Positions 1 through 8,824 of a stretch of DNA of 64,000 nt are shown here, piece after piece. This DNA comes from Sphingomonas prati (GTDB taxonomy: Bacteria; Pseudomonadota; Alphaproteobacteria; Sphingomonadales; Sphingomonadaceae). Made by a program: the position numbers and the translations under genes. The stretch covers positions 1,054,001 through 1,118,000 of the forward strand of contig NZ_BMJP01000001.1 of the NCBI RefSeq assembly GCF_014643515.1, written 5' to 3'. The stretch's first letter is position 1. Each line of letters starts with the position of its first letter. The notes under the pieces are model-generated. The model saw only the letters and a program-made list of their open reading frames with translations, was not told where the DNA came from and made no database searches.

Positions 1-405
1 GGTCAGCCCGTTGATGACCGGCACCGTCGCGTGCTCCGCCATCTCCTGCACCTTCTCGTGATCGTCGGTGCGGATCATGATTGCGTCGACATACCGGCTC
101 AGCACGCGCGCGGTATCGGCCACGCTCTCGCCGCGGCCCAGCTGCATCGTGCCGGCATCCATCACGATCGTCGTGCCGCCCAGCTGGCGCATGGCCATGT
201 CGAACGACACGCGCGTCCGCGTCGAATTCTTTTCGAAGATCATCGCCAGCGTATAGCCGGCCAGCGGCGCATCGGCATCGACACGTCCGCGTGGCCAGCC
301 CGCGCGCGCCGCCTTGCGGTCCAGCGCGTCGGCCAGCATCGCGGCGATCCCGTCGGGGCCGGCGTCGACCAGGTCGATGAAATTGCGGTCGGTCGTCATG
401 GTCAT
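1..405 (-). CDS. argF: Ornithine carbamoyltransferase, N-terminal 135 residues (cut by window edge)
   Basis: Transfers the carbamoyl group of carbamoyl phosphate to ornithine to give citrulline in arginine synthesis; a cytoplasmic enzyme. The carbamoyl-phosphate-binding motif STRTRVSF and the following MAMRQLGG are readable. The frame is open to base 1, so the ornithine-binding half lies outside. The ATG at 405 is preceded by GGAG about eight bases upstream; a second in-frame ATG follows two codons later. It lies 109 bp downstream of argD on the same strand, the usual argD-argF pairing. Confidence 0.93.
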   Translation of the reverse strand, partial: MTMTTDRNFIDLVDAGPDGIAAMLADALDRKAARAGWPRGRVDADAPLAGYTLAMIFEKNSTRTRVSFDMAMRQLGGTTIVMDAGTMQLGRGESVADTARVLSRYVDAIMIRTDDHEKVQEMAEHATVPVINGLT

Positions 406-469
406 ATCGGTCGCTCCACCCACGCGCCGCCCGGTTCGATCATGCCCGGACGGGTAGGAAAAGATGGCT

Positions 470-495
470 GCGTCCGGCGCTCGCACGCCGGACGC
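470..495 (-). terminator. Perfect 10-bp hairpin between argD and argF
   Basis: The arms GCGTCCGGCG and CGCCGGACGC are exact complements with a 6-base loop. On the minus strand the stem is followed by AGCCATCTTTTCC, a poor T tract. It sits between the argD stop and the argF start, so it could be a weak terminator, an mRNA-stability element or a partial-polarity site. Confidence 0.5.
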
Positions 496-514
496 GTCTG
501 TCACGCTGTCGCGA

Positions 515-1705
515 TCACTCGTCGGCCGGCGGCACGTAGAGGCGCGCCGCCTCCGATACCGTCGCGACGAACTCGTCGATATGGCTCTGCTCGATGATCA
601 GCGGCGGCAGCACGCGCACCACATTCTCACCCGCCGCCACGGTCAGCACATGATGATGATCGCGCAGATGCGCCACGAACCGCCGGCTGTCGGTCTTCAT
701 CTTCAGGCCGAGCATCAGCCCCGTCCCGCGCACGCTGTCGAACAGCGTATCGTGGTTCGGGATCATCTGCTCCAGCGCCTGCCGCAGCCGCTCGCCGCTC
801 GCCTGCACCTGTTCCAGGAAACCCGGTTCCAGGATCACGTCCAGCACCGCATTGCCTGCCGCCATCGCTAGCGGATTGCCGCCATAGGTCGACCCGTGCG
901 TGCCGGCGACCATGCCCTTGGCGGCCTCCTCCGTCGCCAGGCACGCGCCCAGCGGGAACCCGCCGCCGATCCCCTTGGCGGTCGCGACGATGTCCGGCCG
1001 CACGTCATACAGCTCATGCGCGTACATGGCGCCCGTCCGGGCGACCCCGCACTGCACCTCGTCCAGCACCAGCATCAGCCCGCGCTCGTCGCAGATCCGG
1101 CGCAGCCCGTGCAGGAAGGCGCGCGACGCCGGGCGGATGCCGCCCTCGCCCTGGATCGGCTCGACCAGGAAGCCGGCGGTCGTCTCGTCCACCAGCGCCT
1201 CGGCCGCCGCCAGATCGTCGAACGGCGCATAGGCGAAGCCCGGCAGCAGCGGCTCGAACCCGCCGCGCATCTTGTCCTGATCCGTCGCCGAGATCGTGCC
1301 CAGCGTCCGACCGTGGAACGCGTTCTGGAACGTGATCAGCGTCGTACGTTCCGGGTTGCCGTTGACGAAGTGATAGCGACGCGCGGTCTTGATCGCGCAC
1401 TCCACCGCCTCGGCACCCGAATTGGTGAAGAACACCGTGTCCGCGAACGTCACGTCGATCAGCCGCTGCGCCAGCTGCTCGCCCTGCGGACTGCCGTACA
1501 GGTTCGACACGTGCATCAGCGTCGCGACCTGCTCCTGCAGCTTGGCGGTCAGATGCGGATGGCCATGCCCCAGAAGGTTCACCGCGATCCCGCTCGCGAA
1601 ATCGAGATAGCGCGTGCCGTCCTCGCCGATCAGGTAGCAGCCTTCGCCGCGCACCGGTCGCACGCCGCACCGTGGGTAGACGGGCATCAGCGGGGTGATC
1701 GGCAT
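515..1705 (-). CDS. argD: Acetylornithine aminotransferase (aspartate aminotransferase family, class III)
   Basis: PLP-dependent transaminase that converts N-acetylglutamate semialdehyde to N-acetylornithine, and in many bacteria also acts in lysine synthesis. The 396-residue length is normal for ArgD. Visible signatures are FFTNSGAEA (about residues 92-100, cofactor phosphate binding), the LDEVQCG segment (about 214-220) and the Schiff-base lysine in TAKGIGGGF (K244). The ATG is preceded by AGGAG with an 8-base spacer. A strong terminator at 1748-1775 separates it from the upstream gene on the same strand, so it probably has its own promoter and leads into argF. Confidence 0.96.
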   Translation of the reverse strand: MPITPLMPVYPRCGVRPVRGEGCYLIGEDGTRYLDFASGIAVNLLGHGHPHLTAKLQEQVATLMHVSNLYGSPQGEQLAQRLIDVTFADTVFFTNSGAEAVECAIKTARRYHFVNGNPERTTLITFQNAFHGRTLGTISATDQDKMRGGFEPLLPGFAYAPFDDLAAAEALVDETTAGFLVEPIQGEGGIRPASRAFLHGLRRICDERGLMLVLDEVQCGVARTGAMYAHELYDVRPDIVATAKGIGGGFPLGACLATEEAAKGMVAGTHGSTYGGNPLAMAAGNAVLDVILEPGFLEQVQASGERLRQALEQMIPNHDTLFDSVRGTGLMLGLKMKTDSRRFVAHLRDHHHVLTVAAGENVVRVLPPLIIEQSHIDEFVATVSEAARLYVPPADE

Positions 1706-1747
1706 GACGGCAACTCCTGTCGGTACTGGAAACGGCTCCGGAAACGC

Positions 1748-1775
1748 AAAAAGGCGGCCGATGACGCGGCCGCCT
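1748..1775 (-). terminator. Rho-independent terminator of the secreted-protein gene 1880-3043
   Basis: On the minus strand AGGCGGCCG pairs with CGGCCGCCT across a 6-base loop and runs into a TTTTT tract. It lies after the stop of the gene at 1880 and before argD. Confidence 0.8.
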
Positions 1776-1879
1776 GCGAATCGCTATAACGGGGCAGAGC
1801 GACGGGTGGAAGCGGGTTCGGTGGGAGTACCCGTCCGGCTTGCAGTCTCAGACGAGCATCGCCGGCCGCCGGTCGGGCC

Positions 1880-3043
1880 TCACCGATCCATGCGTGGTGC
1901 GGGGGTCGAGACAAGCCGCGCCATCAAGGCCGCCGCCGACGCTTCGGAAAGCGGCGTTATCACCGGCGCCGGTTCGGCTTTGCCCGTTGCCGTTCTCGCA
2001 TAAGGCTTGTTGCGCCCGATATAGCTCAGGACGTCGTAACGGAGTTTCGTCATCGTCCCGAAGGCTTCCACCGCCTTTGCCAGCGGCTCCCCCCGGGCGA
2101 CCGCAGCCATATACGCTGCGAACTGCGCGCGCACCTCGGCCTTGATGTCAGCCAGGACGAAATAATGCGTCAGGAACGCCGCATGGTACGGGGTCCAGGT
2201 CATGCGCTTGGATGCGTTGTGCAGGTAATCCCCGTTCAGCACATTTGCTGTGTCGAGCAGACCATAGGATCGAAAGACCAGACCGTAACCCCCCGGGGGT
2301 GGGCGGCCATAGTCGATCGATCCATCGCTTCTGAAGACGACGGTCGAAAAGAGCGCCCCGATCCCGTCCATATACCATCTTGGATAAGCGCCCGGCGCGT
2401 AATTCAGAAGCAGATGCTGCGCATAGGCACCATAGAGCAGCGCCTCCCACGATCGAACCAGCGATGGGTGGTAGACCGGCTTCATACCGACGCAGTCCGC
2501 GCCGAGATGGGCAAAATCTTCGCAATCGGCGCTTCGTGCCTTGTTCGTGTTCATCTCGATGATCTGATCGGCCCGGCTCAGCGCCAGGATGCTGCCGTCC
2601 GGACGCGGATCATAATATCGCTGCGACATGAACGACCGCCCATAGGGTCCGTCACCATAGTCGACGGTACGAAGGCCCAGGTCCCGCATTGCGCCGCTCG
2701 AACCGAACAACACGACGACCAAGGGGGCGGGCTCTTCGGCACGACCGGGCGAACGATAAAGCCTGGCGAGCAGGGTGTGGAGCTTTTCGAGGTTCCGCGT
2801 GACCCGCGCCAACTGTTTCGTGTCGCCATCGGAATAGACGATGACGTTGTCGCTCTCGGCCTTCTGCCACGCACTCGCCTTTTCCAGAGGCGCTGACCGC
2901 TCAGGTGCGGTGACGATGATCGGCGACGTATCCGTCATGGGCCCGGCGCGGGGCGGGACCGGCGTCTGGCAAAGCCCCGAGGCCGCGGGAGCCAGCCACG
3001 CGGTGCAACCAAGGACCAGAGTCGCGATACGTCCGATCGGCAT
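1880..3043 (-). CDS. Secreted protein resembling a peptidase with a degenerate active site
   Basis: A 387-residue protein with an N-terminal signal peptide (hydrophobic to about residue 20, probable cleavage near ASG/LCQ). No family name is assigned. Residues 198-212 (SWEALLYGAYAQHLL), followed by PRWYMDGIGALFST at 221-234, mirror the layout of HExxH metallopeptidases, in which the zinc helix precedes a PxWxxEGxAxYF motif. The HExxH motif itself is absent and the Glu of the second motif is Asp. It is therefore either a non-catalytic relative or a chance likeness. The ATG at 3043 has GAGG eight bases upstream. Four Cys (25, 174, 184 and one in the mature region to check) could allow a periplasmic disulfide. 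Confidence 0.7.
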   Translation of the reverse strand: MPIGRIATLVLGCTAWLAPAASGLCQTPVPPRAGPMTDTSPIIVTAPERSAPLEKASAWQKAESDNVIVYSDGDTKQLARVTRNLEKLHTLLARLYRSPGRAEEPAPLVVVLFGSSGAMRDLGLRTVDYGDGPYGRSFMSQRYYDPRPDGSILALSRADQIIEMNTNKARSADCEDFAHLGADCVGMKPVYHPSLVRSWEALLYGAYAQHLLLNYAPGAYPRWYMDGIGALFSTVVFRSDGSIDYGRPPPGGYGLVFRSYGLLDTANVLNGDYLHNASKRMTWTPYHAAFLTHYFVLADIKAEVRAQFAAYMAAVARGEPLAKAVEAFGTMTKLRYDVLSYIGRNKPYARTATGKAEPAPVITPLSEASAAALMARLVSTPAPRMDR

Positions 3044-3293
3044 GCCATGACCTCGAACTTATTCGGTCATAGATTGGCGCACATTAGCCCCGAAACAAAG
3101 TCATTATTTAGCCACCGTCCATCGCCGGCATGCGCCACTCACAAGGATCGACGTCCATCATCCGACCGCTAATGTGACGTCGCCATTCCCCCCGCGCAGG
3201 TGGAGGAACCGGCATATTCATTCGGATGTCGATCCGGCCTGGAATGCTCGGAACGATCCGAAGGCCGGCCCGCTCGTTCGACGCGAGCCCCGG

Positions 3294-4130
3294 TCAGCTC
3301 TTCAGCCGCCACCCCTTGCGGATGAGCGTGTAACACAGCGCACCCAGCGCGACGTTCACGCCCAGCAGCACCAGCCCGCCGAGCAGCACCGGCGAATCGG
3401 TCGTTCCGATGAAGCCGTAGCGGAAGCCGGAAATGACGTAGAAGAACGGGTTCAAATGGCTCAGCGTCTGGAACACGCCGTGCAGGCTCTCGATCGAGTA
3501 GAATGTCCCCGACAGGAGCGACAGCGGCGCCACCACGAAATTGGTCACCGCCGCGGCATGATCGAACTTGTCCGCCCAGATCGACGTCAGCAGCCCCAGG
3601 AACCCCAGCATCGACGCACCGAGCAACCCGAACCAGATCACCGCCAGCGGGTGATGCGGCACGATCTGCACGCCCGGCCAGAACGCCATCGCCAGCCAGA
3701 CCGCAAACCCGACCAGGATCGCGCGCGTCACCGCCGCCCCGACCAGCCCGGCCACCAGCTCACCCGTCGACAGCGGCGGCATCAGATAGTCAACGATCGT
3801 CCCCTGCATCTTGCCGACCAGCAGCGAGAAGCTCGCATTGGCGAACGCATTCTGCATCATGCCCATCACGATCAGGCCCGGCGCCACGAACGTCGCGAAC
3901 GGCCGGCCGAGCACGGTGCGCTCCCCACCGCCGAGCGCGACCGTGAAAATCACCAGGAACAACAATGTCGTGATCGCCGGCGCCCAGATGGTCTGCAGTT
4001 GCACCTTGAAGAAACGGCGCACCTCCTTCACATAGAGCGCTGTCATTCCCCCCCAGTTGACGAACGGGATCACGGGCACGCCCGGTGGGGACAAAGTCAT
4101 CTTTGGGGGCTGTTCGGTCGTCGGTGTCAT
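3294..4130 (-). CDS. ABC-2 type transporter permease
   Basis: A 278-residue integral membrane protein of the ABC-2 permease family (YadH-like). It has about six hydrophobic segments after a short cytoplasmic N-terminus, with the family-typical regions GLIVMGMMQNAFANAS, PLSLLSGTFYSIESL and LNPFFYVISGFRYGF. The frame stays open upstream across gcrA, but that part is antisense shadow. The ATG at 4130 is chosen because the next ATG (4100) would remove residues before the first conserved segment; neither has a clear ribosome site. No ATP-binding partner gene is adjacent, so the ATPase must be encoded elsewhere. It is divergent from gcrA with 49 bp between start codons. Confidence 0.88.
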   Translation of the reverse strand: MTPTTEQPPKMTLSPPGVPVIPFVNWGGMTALYVKEVRRFFKVQLQTIWAPAITTLLFLVIFTVALGGGERTVLGRPFATFVAPGLIVMGMMQNAFANASFSLLVGKMQGTIVDYLMPPLSTGELVAGLVGAAVTRAILVGFAVWLAMAFWPGVQIVPHHPLAVIWFGLLGASMLGFLGLLTSIWADKFDHAAAVTNFVVAPLSLLSGTFYSIESLHGVFQTLSHLNPFFYVISGFRYGFIGTTDSPVLLGGLVLLGVNVALGALCYTLIRKGWRLKS

Positions 4131-4179
4131 GGGCTGTTGCCTAGCGCCGGACCAGGCCCCCCGCAAGGAGCGTACGACC

Positions 4180-4986
4180 ATGAGCTGGACCGACGAGCGC
4201 ATCGAGCAGCTCCGAAAGCTGTGGGAAGCCGGCAACACCGCCAGCCAGATCGCCGAGGAACTGGGCGGGGTCAGCCGCAACGCCGTGATCGGCAAGGCGC
4301 ATCGCCTGGGTCTCCAGTCGCGCCCGTCGCCCGTGCGTTCCGCCGGTGCCGCCAGCTCGGCCGCACCCGCCGCCCCGGCCGCTGCAGCCCCCGTCGCACC
4401 GGCCCCGGTTGCTGCACCGGTCGCGCCCCCGGCCGCACCGGCCCCGGTCGCAGCTCCGGTTCGCGCCGCACCGGCGGTCGCACCGACCCCCGCCGCGCCG
4501 ACCCCGGCCGCCGCCAAGCCCGCCGACGAACCCGCGCCGTTCGACGAGGATGACGCGGACACCGAGACGGACACCGACGCAGCACCCGTCCGGTCGACGG
4601 TGCGCGAGATCGAAACCGCGATCTCCACCATGCCGGTCGCCGCACCGCAGCCGGTGATCCGCTCGGTCGGCCCGGGCGGCTTCCTGCGCCAGGGCCCCGG
4701 CGATCAGCAGCCGCCCGCCACGCCTGCCCCGCCGCGCCGCCTCGTGCCCGCCAAGCCGTCGTCCGACATCGCCGGCAAGACCGGGCTGCTCGATCTCAGC
4801 GACAAGATCTGCAAATGGCCGATCGGCCACCCGGGCGAGCCGGACTTCCACTTCTGCGGCAAGCCGATCAACCCGGGTTTCCCCTATTGCCTCGACCATT
4901 GCTCGGTCGCCTACCAGGCGCAGTTGCCGCGTCGCGATCGCCGCCCGCCGCCACCGTTGCCGTTCGGCGGCCCGCGCGTTCGCTGA
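4180..4986 (+). CDS. gcrA: GcrA family cell-cycle transcriptional regulator
   Basis: GcrA binds sigma-70 RNA polymerase and activates promoters with methylated GAnTC sites in alphaproteobacteria. The start MSWTDERIEQLRKLW and SRNAVIGKAHRLGL (residues 1-45) form the conserved DNA-binding head, and the C-terminal CKWPIGHPGEPDFHFCG plus YCLDHC is the conserved cysteine-containing tail. Between them is a roughly 150-residue Ala/Pro-rich linker, giving 268 residues, clearly longer than the Caulobacter protein (about 170). AAGGAG lies nine bases before the ATG. A UUCG hairpin follows the stop. Confidence 0.96.
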   Translation: MSWTDERIEQLRKLWEAGNTASQIAEELGGVSRNAVIGKAHRLGLQSRPSPVRSAGAASSAAPAAPAAAAPVAPAPVAAPVAPPAAPAPVAAPVRAAPAVAPTPAAPTPAAAKPADEPAPFDEDDADTETDTDAAPVRSTVREIETAISTMPVAAPQPVIRSVGPGGFLRQGPGDQQPPATPAPPRRLVPAKPSSDIAGKTGLLDLSDKICKWPIGHPGEPDFHFCGKPINPGFPYCLDHCSVAYQAQLPRRDRRPPPPLPFGGPRVR

Positions 4987-4994
4987 CCCGATCA

Positions 4995-5016
4995 GCCCCG
5001 GACTTCGGTCCGGGGC
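4995..5016 (+). terminator. UUCG hairpin after gcrA
   Basis: GCCCCGGAC and GTCCGGGGC form a perfect 9-bp stem with a TTCG tetraloop just after the gcrA stop. It lacks a T tract; it may terminate weakly or be one of the dispersed GC palindromes. Confidence 0.5.
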
Positions 5017-5066
5017 ACGACAAAGCCCCTCGCATCGCCGGCGTCCTGTCCATATAGGACACCGGG

Positions 5067-7232
5067 ATGGACCTGACCCCGCTCGATCCCGATGATGCCC
5101 CCCGCCCCGGCTCTGGCCCCGGCACCGGCTGGCACGGCAGCCCCGGTCCGCATTCGGGCGCGCAGAGCGGCGGGCAGCATCCGAGCTACGATCCCACCAC
5201 CCATGTCCTGACGCCCATCCTGCCGCGCCGCCGTCGCTGGCCGCGCTGGCTCGGCTGGCGGCGCATCGTCGGCGGCGGCTTCCTGCTGTTCCTCGTCATG
5301 ATCGCCTGGCTCGCGATCACCGCGCCGCTGTCCAAGTCGCTCCGCCCGATCGCCCCGCCCAGCGTCACCCTCCTCTCCGCCGGCGGCCGCGCGATCGCCC
5401 GGCGCGGCGCGGTGATCGACAAGCCCGTCGACGTGACAAAACTCCCCGACCATGTCGGCGAGGCGTTCATGGCGATCGAGGACCGCCGCTTCCGCTCGCA
5501 TCTCGGCATCGATCCGCAGGGGATCGCCCGCGCGGCCTGGGCCAATGTCCGCGCCGGCGGCGTCCGCGAAGGCGGCAGCACGATCACGCAACAGCTCGCC
5601 AAGGTCGCGTTCCTCGATTCGGACCGCACCGCTGGCCGCAAGCTGCGCGAGGTCATGATCGCCTTCTGGCTCGAAGCCTGGCTGACGAAGGACGACATCC
5701 TCTCGCGCTACCTCTCGAACGTCTATTTCGGCGACAACGTGTACGGCCTGCGCGCCGCCGCCCGCCACTATTTCGATAAGCGTCCGGAACAGCTCAACAT
5801 CGGCGAATCGGCCATGCTCGCCGGCCTGATGAAGGCCCCCTCGCGGCTCGCCCCCACCTCCAACCTCGCCGGCGCCCGAGCACGACAGAAGCTCGTCGTC
5901 GCCGCGATGGAGGACGCCAAGTTCATCGACGCCGCCACCGCCGCCCGCGTCCGCCCCGCCCGGCTCCACGTCCGCACCGTCGGCTCGCTCCCCACCGGCA
6001 CCTACTTCGCCGACTGGGCGATGCCGCAGGCCCGCGACCGGGCCGGCACGCTCTATGCGGAACAATCGGTCGCCACCACGCTCGACGATCGGATGCAGCA
6101 GGCCGCCGTCCGCGCCGTCAACCGCGCGGCACTCGGCGGCGCACAGGTCGCCCTCGTCGCGATGCGCCCGAACGGCGAAGTCGTCGCGATGATCGGCGGC
6201 CGCGACTACAAGGGCAGCAGCTTCAACCGCGCGACGCAGGCCCGCCGCCAGCCGGGATCGACGTTCAAGCTGTTCGTCTACCTCGCCGCCCTCCGCGCCG
6301 GCATGTCGCCGTCCGACATGGTGTCCGACCGCCCGATAACCGTGGAGGGCTGGTCCCCCGCCAACAGCGACCGCAAATATCGCGGTGACATCACGCTGCG
6401 CCAAGCGTTCGCCGTGTCGAGCAACGTCGCCGCCGTGCGCCTCCAGGAACAGGTCGGCCGCGACAAGGTGATCCGCGCCGCCCGTGACCTGGGCGTCACC
6501 AGCCCGATGCGCTCCGATCCCAGCCTTGCGCTCGGCACGTCGGGCATGACCCTGCTCGAACTCACCTCCGCCTTCGCCGCGGTCGCGGACGACGCCTATC
6601 CGGTCAAGCCGCACGGCCTGCCCGCGGAGGAACGCAGCTGGTTCGACAAGGTCTGGGACCGGCAGAGCAGCTTCGGCCGGGCGCGCCACGACGCGCTGCT
6701 CGACCTGCTGTCCGCCACCGTGAACCAGGGCACCGGCCGCAACGCCGCGCTCCGTACGCAGGTGTTCGGCAAGACCGGCACGACGCAGAACAACCGCGAT
6801 GCGATCTTCATCGGCTTCGCGGGCGATATCGTGACGGGCGTCTGGGTCGGCAACGACGACAACACCCCGCTGAAGGGCGTCGCCGGCGGCGGCCTGCCCG
6901 CGCGCATCTGGCGCGATTTCATGGCCAGCGCGATCGGCAGCGCACCGCGCGTCCCCGCCGCCGCCAAACGCCCCGCCGCGCCGCGCCTGGACGAGGTGCT
7001 GCCCGGCCTCGACGTCGACATCCCGCCGATCACCGTCGGCGACGTTACGATCGGCGTCGACCGCGACGGCCTGACGGTCGCCCCCTCGGGTGATCCGGAC
7101 GCGCGCCGCGACGTCGGCCCGGACCGTAACCGCGACCGTGAACCGCTCGAACGGGAGGACCGCCGGTTCGACACCCCGCTGCCGCGCGACGACCCGGAGG
7201 ACGCGGAACCATTCCTCCGCGACGAACGCTAG
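5067..7232 (+). CDS. Class A penicillin-binding protein (bifunctional transglycosylase/transpeptidase, PBP1A type)
   Basis: Polymerises and cross-links peptidoglycan at the inner membrane's periplasmic face. The 721 residues comprise a cytoplasmic Gly/Pro-rich tail (1-65), one membrane segment (about 67-88), a GT51 domain with the catalytic Glu in IEDRRF (E138) and GGSTITQQLAK (169-179), and a transpeptidase domain with GSTFK (nucleophile S398, K401), SSN (451-453) and KTG (569-571). The C-terminal 60 residues are acidic/Arg-rich and likely disordered. The stop is followed after six bases by the next gene, so the two are probably co-transcribed. Confidence 0.95.
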   Translation: MDLTPLDPDDAPRPGSGPGTGWHGSPGPHSGAQSGGQHPSYDPTTHVLTPILPRRRRWPRWLGWRRIVGGGFLLFLVMIAWLAITAPLSKSLRPIAPPSVTLLSAGGRAIARRGAVIDKPVDVTKLPDHVGEAFMAIEDRRFRSHLGIDPQGIARAAWANVRAGGVREGGSTITQQLAKVAFLDSDRTAGRKLREVMIAFWLEAWLTKDDILSRYLSNVYFGDNVYGLRAAARHYFDKRPEQLNIGESAMLAGLMKAPSRLAPTSNLAGARARQKLVVAAMEDAKFIDAATAARVRPARLHVRTVGSLPTGTYFADWAMPQARDRAGTLYAEQSVATTLDDRMQQAAVRAVNRAALGGAQVALVAMRPNGEVVAMIGGRDYKGSSFNRATQARRQPGSTFKLFVYLAALRAGMSPSDMVSDRPITVEGWSPANSDRKYRGDITLRQAFAVSSNVAAVRLQEQVGRDKVIRAARDLGVTSPMRSDPSLALGTSGMTLLELTSAFAAVADDAYPVKPHGLPAEERSWFDKVWDRQSSFGRARHDALLDLLSATVNQGTGRNAALRTQVFGKTGTTQNNRDAIFIGFAGDIVTGVWVGNDDNTPLKGVAGGGLPARIWRDFMASAIGSAPRVPAAAKRPAAPRLDEVLPGLDVDIPPITVGDVTIGVDRDGLTVAPSGDPDARRDVGPDRNRDREPLEREDRRFDTPLPRDDPEDAEPFLRDER

Positions 7233-7238
7233 AGGACG

Positions 7239-7490
7239 ATGACCGACACCATCGCCGACCTGCGCCGCCGCATGGACGCCGCCGCCGCGGCACTCGATTT
7301 CGAGGAAGCGCAGCGGCTCCGCAACGCACTCGCCGCGCTCGAAACCGACGGCCTGCGCGAACAGCAGCCCGGCGCCATGGGCCTCGGCACCAGCCAGCAA
7401 CGCATGCAACCACCCCCCGGCTGGGTCCGCCCCACCAAGCCCGACAACATGACCACCGGCCGCCCCAAACCCCGCCGCCGCGGCGCGTAA
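7239..7490 (+). CDS. Small UvrB/UvrC-motif protein
   Basis: An 83-residue protein. Residues 6-34 form a UvrB/UvrC (UVR) helical hairpin, visible as LRRRMDAAAAALDFEEAQRL, the motif by which UvrB and UvrC contact each other and which also occurs in Clp adaptors and stand-alone proteins. The rest is Pro/Arg-rich and probably disordered. It starts six bases after the PBP stop, so it is likely translated from the same message. Whether it acts in repair is not shown by sequence. Confidence 0.85.
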   Translation: MTDTIADLRRRMDAAAAALDFEEAQRLRNALAALETDGLREQQPGAMGLGTSQQRMQPPPGWVRPTKPDNMTTGRPKPRRRGA

Positions 7491-7512
7491 GGACGCGTCA
7501 CACCCAACAACG

Positions 7513-7548
7513 CCAGCCCGTTCCCCGGCGAAGGCCGGGGCCTAGACG
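7513..7548. repeat. Dispersed palindromic repeat, copy 1
   Basis: Contains the core GTTCCCCGGCGAAGGCCGGG followed by GCCTAG, with inverted arms CCCCGGC/GCCGGGG. Near-identical copies are at about 24575 and 40661, all intergenic. Confidence 0.75.
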
Positions 7549-7563
7549 CAACAGCGCGCTCTG

Positions 7564-7590
7564 AACGCGCTACGCCACGGGCAGCGCGTT
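7564..7590 (-). terminator. Inverted repeat at the 3' end of kynU
   Basis: AACGCGCT and AGCGCGTT form an 8-bp stem with an 11-base loop, overlapping the kynU stop on the minus strand. No T tract follows, so termination is tentative. Confidence 0.35.
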
Positions 7591-8824
7591 AAGTCACCAC
7601 CCCCCGGACAGAGAACCGCGGCTCCCGCCAAACCCCGCTTCCAACAACCTCGGCCAGCACGTCCACCGCCCGCCAGACATCTGCCAGCCCCACATAAAGC
7701 GGCGTCAGCCCGAACCGCAGGATATCGGGCGCGCGGTAATCCCCGATCACCCCCCGTTCGATCAGCGCCTGCATGATCGGAAATGCATCCGCATGCCGGA
7801 ACGAGACATGGCTCCCGCGCGCCCCCGCCGCCCGCGGCGTCACGCACACCAGCTCCGGCAACAGCATCGCCATCCGCGCCACGAACAGATTGAACAACGC
7901 CGCCCCACGCGCGAACAGCGCCTCGCGCGGCGCGTCCAGGAACAGGTCCACCCCACTCTCCAACGCCAGCATCGCGATCACCGACGGCGTCCCGGCCAGG
8001 AACCGCGACACGCCAGCCGCCGGCGCATAGCCATCGCCGAACGCGAACGGATCGGCATGCCCCATCCACCCCGTGATCGGCGAGTCCAGCCGCCGCTGCA
8101 ACGCCTCGCGCACATACAGGAACGCCGGCGCCCCCGGCCCGCCGTTCAGATATTTATACCCGCACCCGACCGCCATGTCCGCGCCATCGGCGTCCAGCGC
8201 CACCGGCACCGCCCCCACCGAATGGCTCAGATCCCACAGCGACAACGCCCCCGCCGCCCGTGCCGCGGCCGACAGCGCCGCCATGTCATGCCGCGCGCCA
8301 TGCTTGTAATGGACATGGGTCAGCAGCACGATCGCGGTTTGCGGCCCGATCGCCCCGGCAATCTCGCCCGCCTCCACGGTCCGCACGGTGACCCCGGGCA
8401 GGAGCGAAGCCACCCCCTCGGCGATATGCAGGTCGGTCGGGAAATTCCCCGGCTCAGTCAGGATCTCCGTCCGCCCCGGCTGCGCCCGCATCCCCGCGAC
8501 GATCAGCTTGAACAGGTTCACCGACGTCGAGTCCGCCACGATCACCGACCCCGGCGCGGCGCCGACGATATCGGCGATCTTCGCCCCGATGCGCTGCGGC
8601 GCACCGATCCAGTCCGCCTCGTTCCATGACCGGATCAGCCGCTCGCCCCACTCGCGCGTCACGACATCGGCCGTCCGCGCCACGGTCTGCTCCGGCAAGG
8701 CACCCAGCGAATTGCCGTCGAGATAGATCACCCCCTCCGGCAACGCGAACCGCGCACGGAACGGCTGCAGCGGGCTCGCCGCATCGGCCGCCACCGCCTC
8801 GGCAAGACTCCGCGGCAGGCTCAT
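7589..8824 (-). CDS. kynU: Kynureninase
   Basis: PLP enzyme that cleaves kynurenine to anthranilate and alanine in tryptophan degradation; cytoplasmic. 411 residues, normal for the family. Signatures: YLDGNSLG (34-41), SVNLFK (101-106), WDLSHSVGAVPV (197-208) and the PLP lysine in GCGYKYLNGGPGAP (K224). The ATG at 8824 overlaps the upstream hydrolase stop by the sequence ATGA, so translation is coupled. No tryptophan 2,3-dioxygenase gene is in the window. Confidence 0.95.
   Translation of the reverse strand: MSLPRSLAEAVAADAASPLQPFRARFALPEGVIYLDGNSLGALPEQTVARTADVVTREWGERLIRSWNEADWIGAPQRIGAKIADIVGAAPGSVIVADSTSVNLFKLIVAGMRAQPGRTEILTEPGNFPTDLHIAEGVASLLPGVTVRTVEAGEIAGAIGPQTAIVLLTHVHYKHGARHDMAALSAAARAAGALSLWDLSHSVGAVPVALDADGADMAVGCGYKYLNGGPGAPAFLYVREALQRRLDSPITGWMGHADPFAFGDGYAPAAGVSRFLAGTPSVIAMLALESGVDLFLDAPREALFARGAALFNLFVARMAMLLPELVCVTPRAAGARGSHVSFRHADAFPIMQALIERGVIGDYRAPDILRFGLTPLYVGLADVWRAVDVLAEVVGSGVWREPRFSVRGVVT

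Noticed and set aside
4131-4631. N-terminal extension of the ABC permease frame across gcrA
   Set aside because: The Ser/Gly/Ala-rich stretch is the complement of the gcrA linker; permease homology starts after 4130.
4992-7409. An 805-codon open frame antisense to the penicillin-binding protein
   Set aside because: Gly/Arg/Ala-rich shadow translation opposite a gene with complete catalytic motifs.
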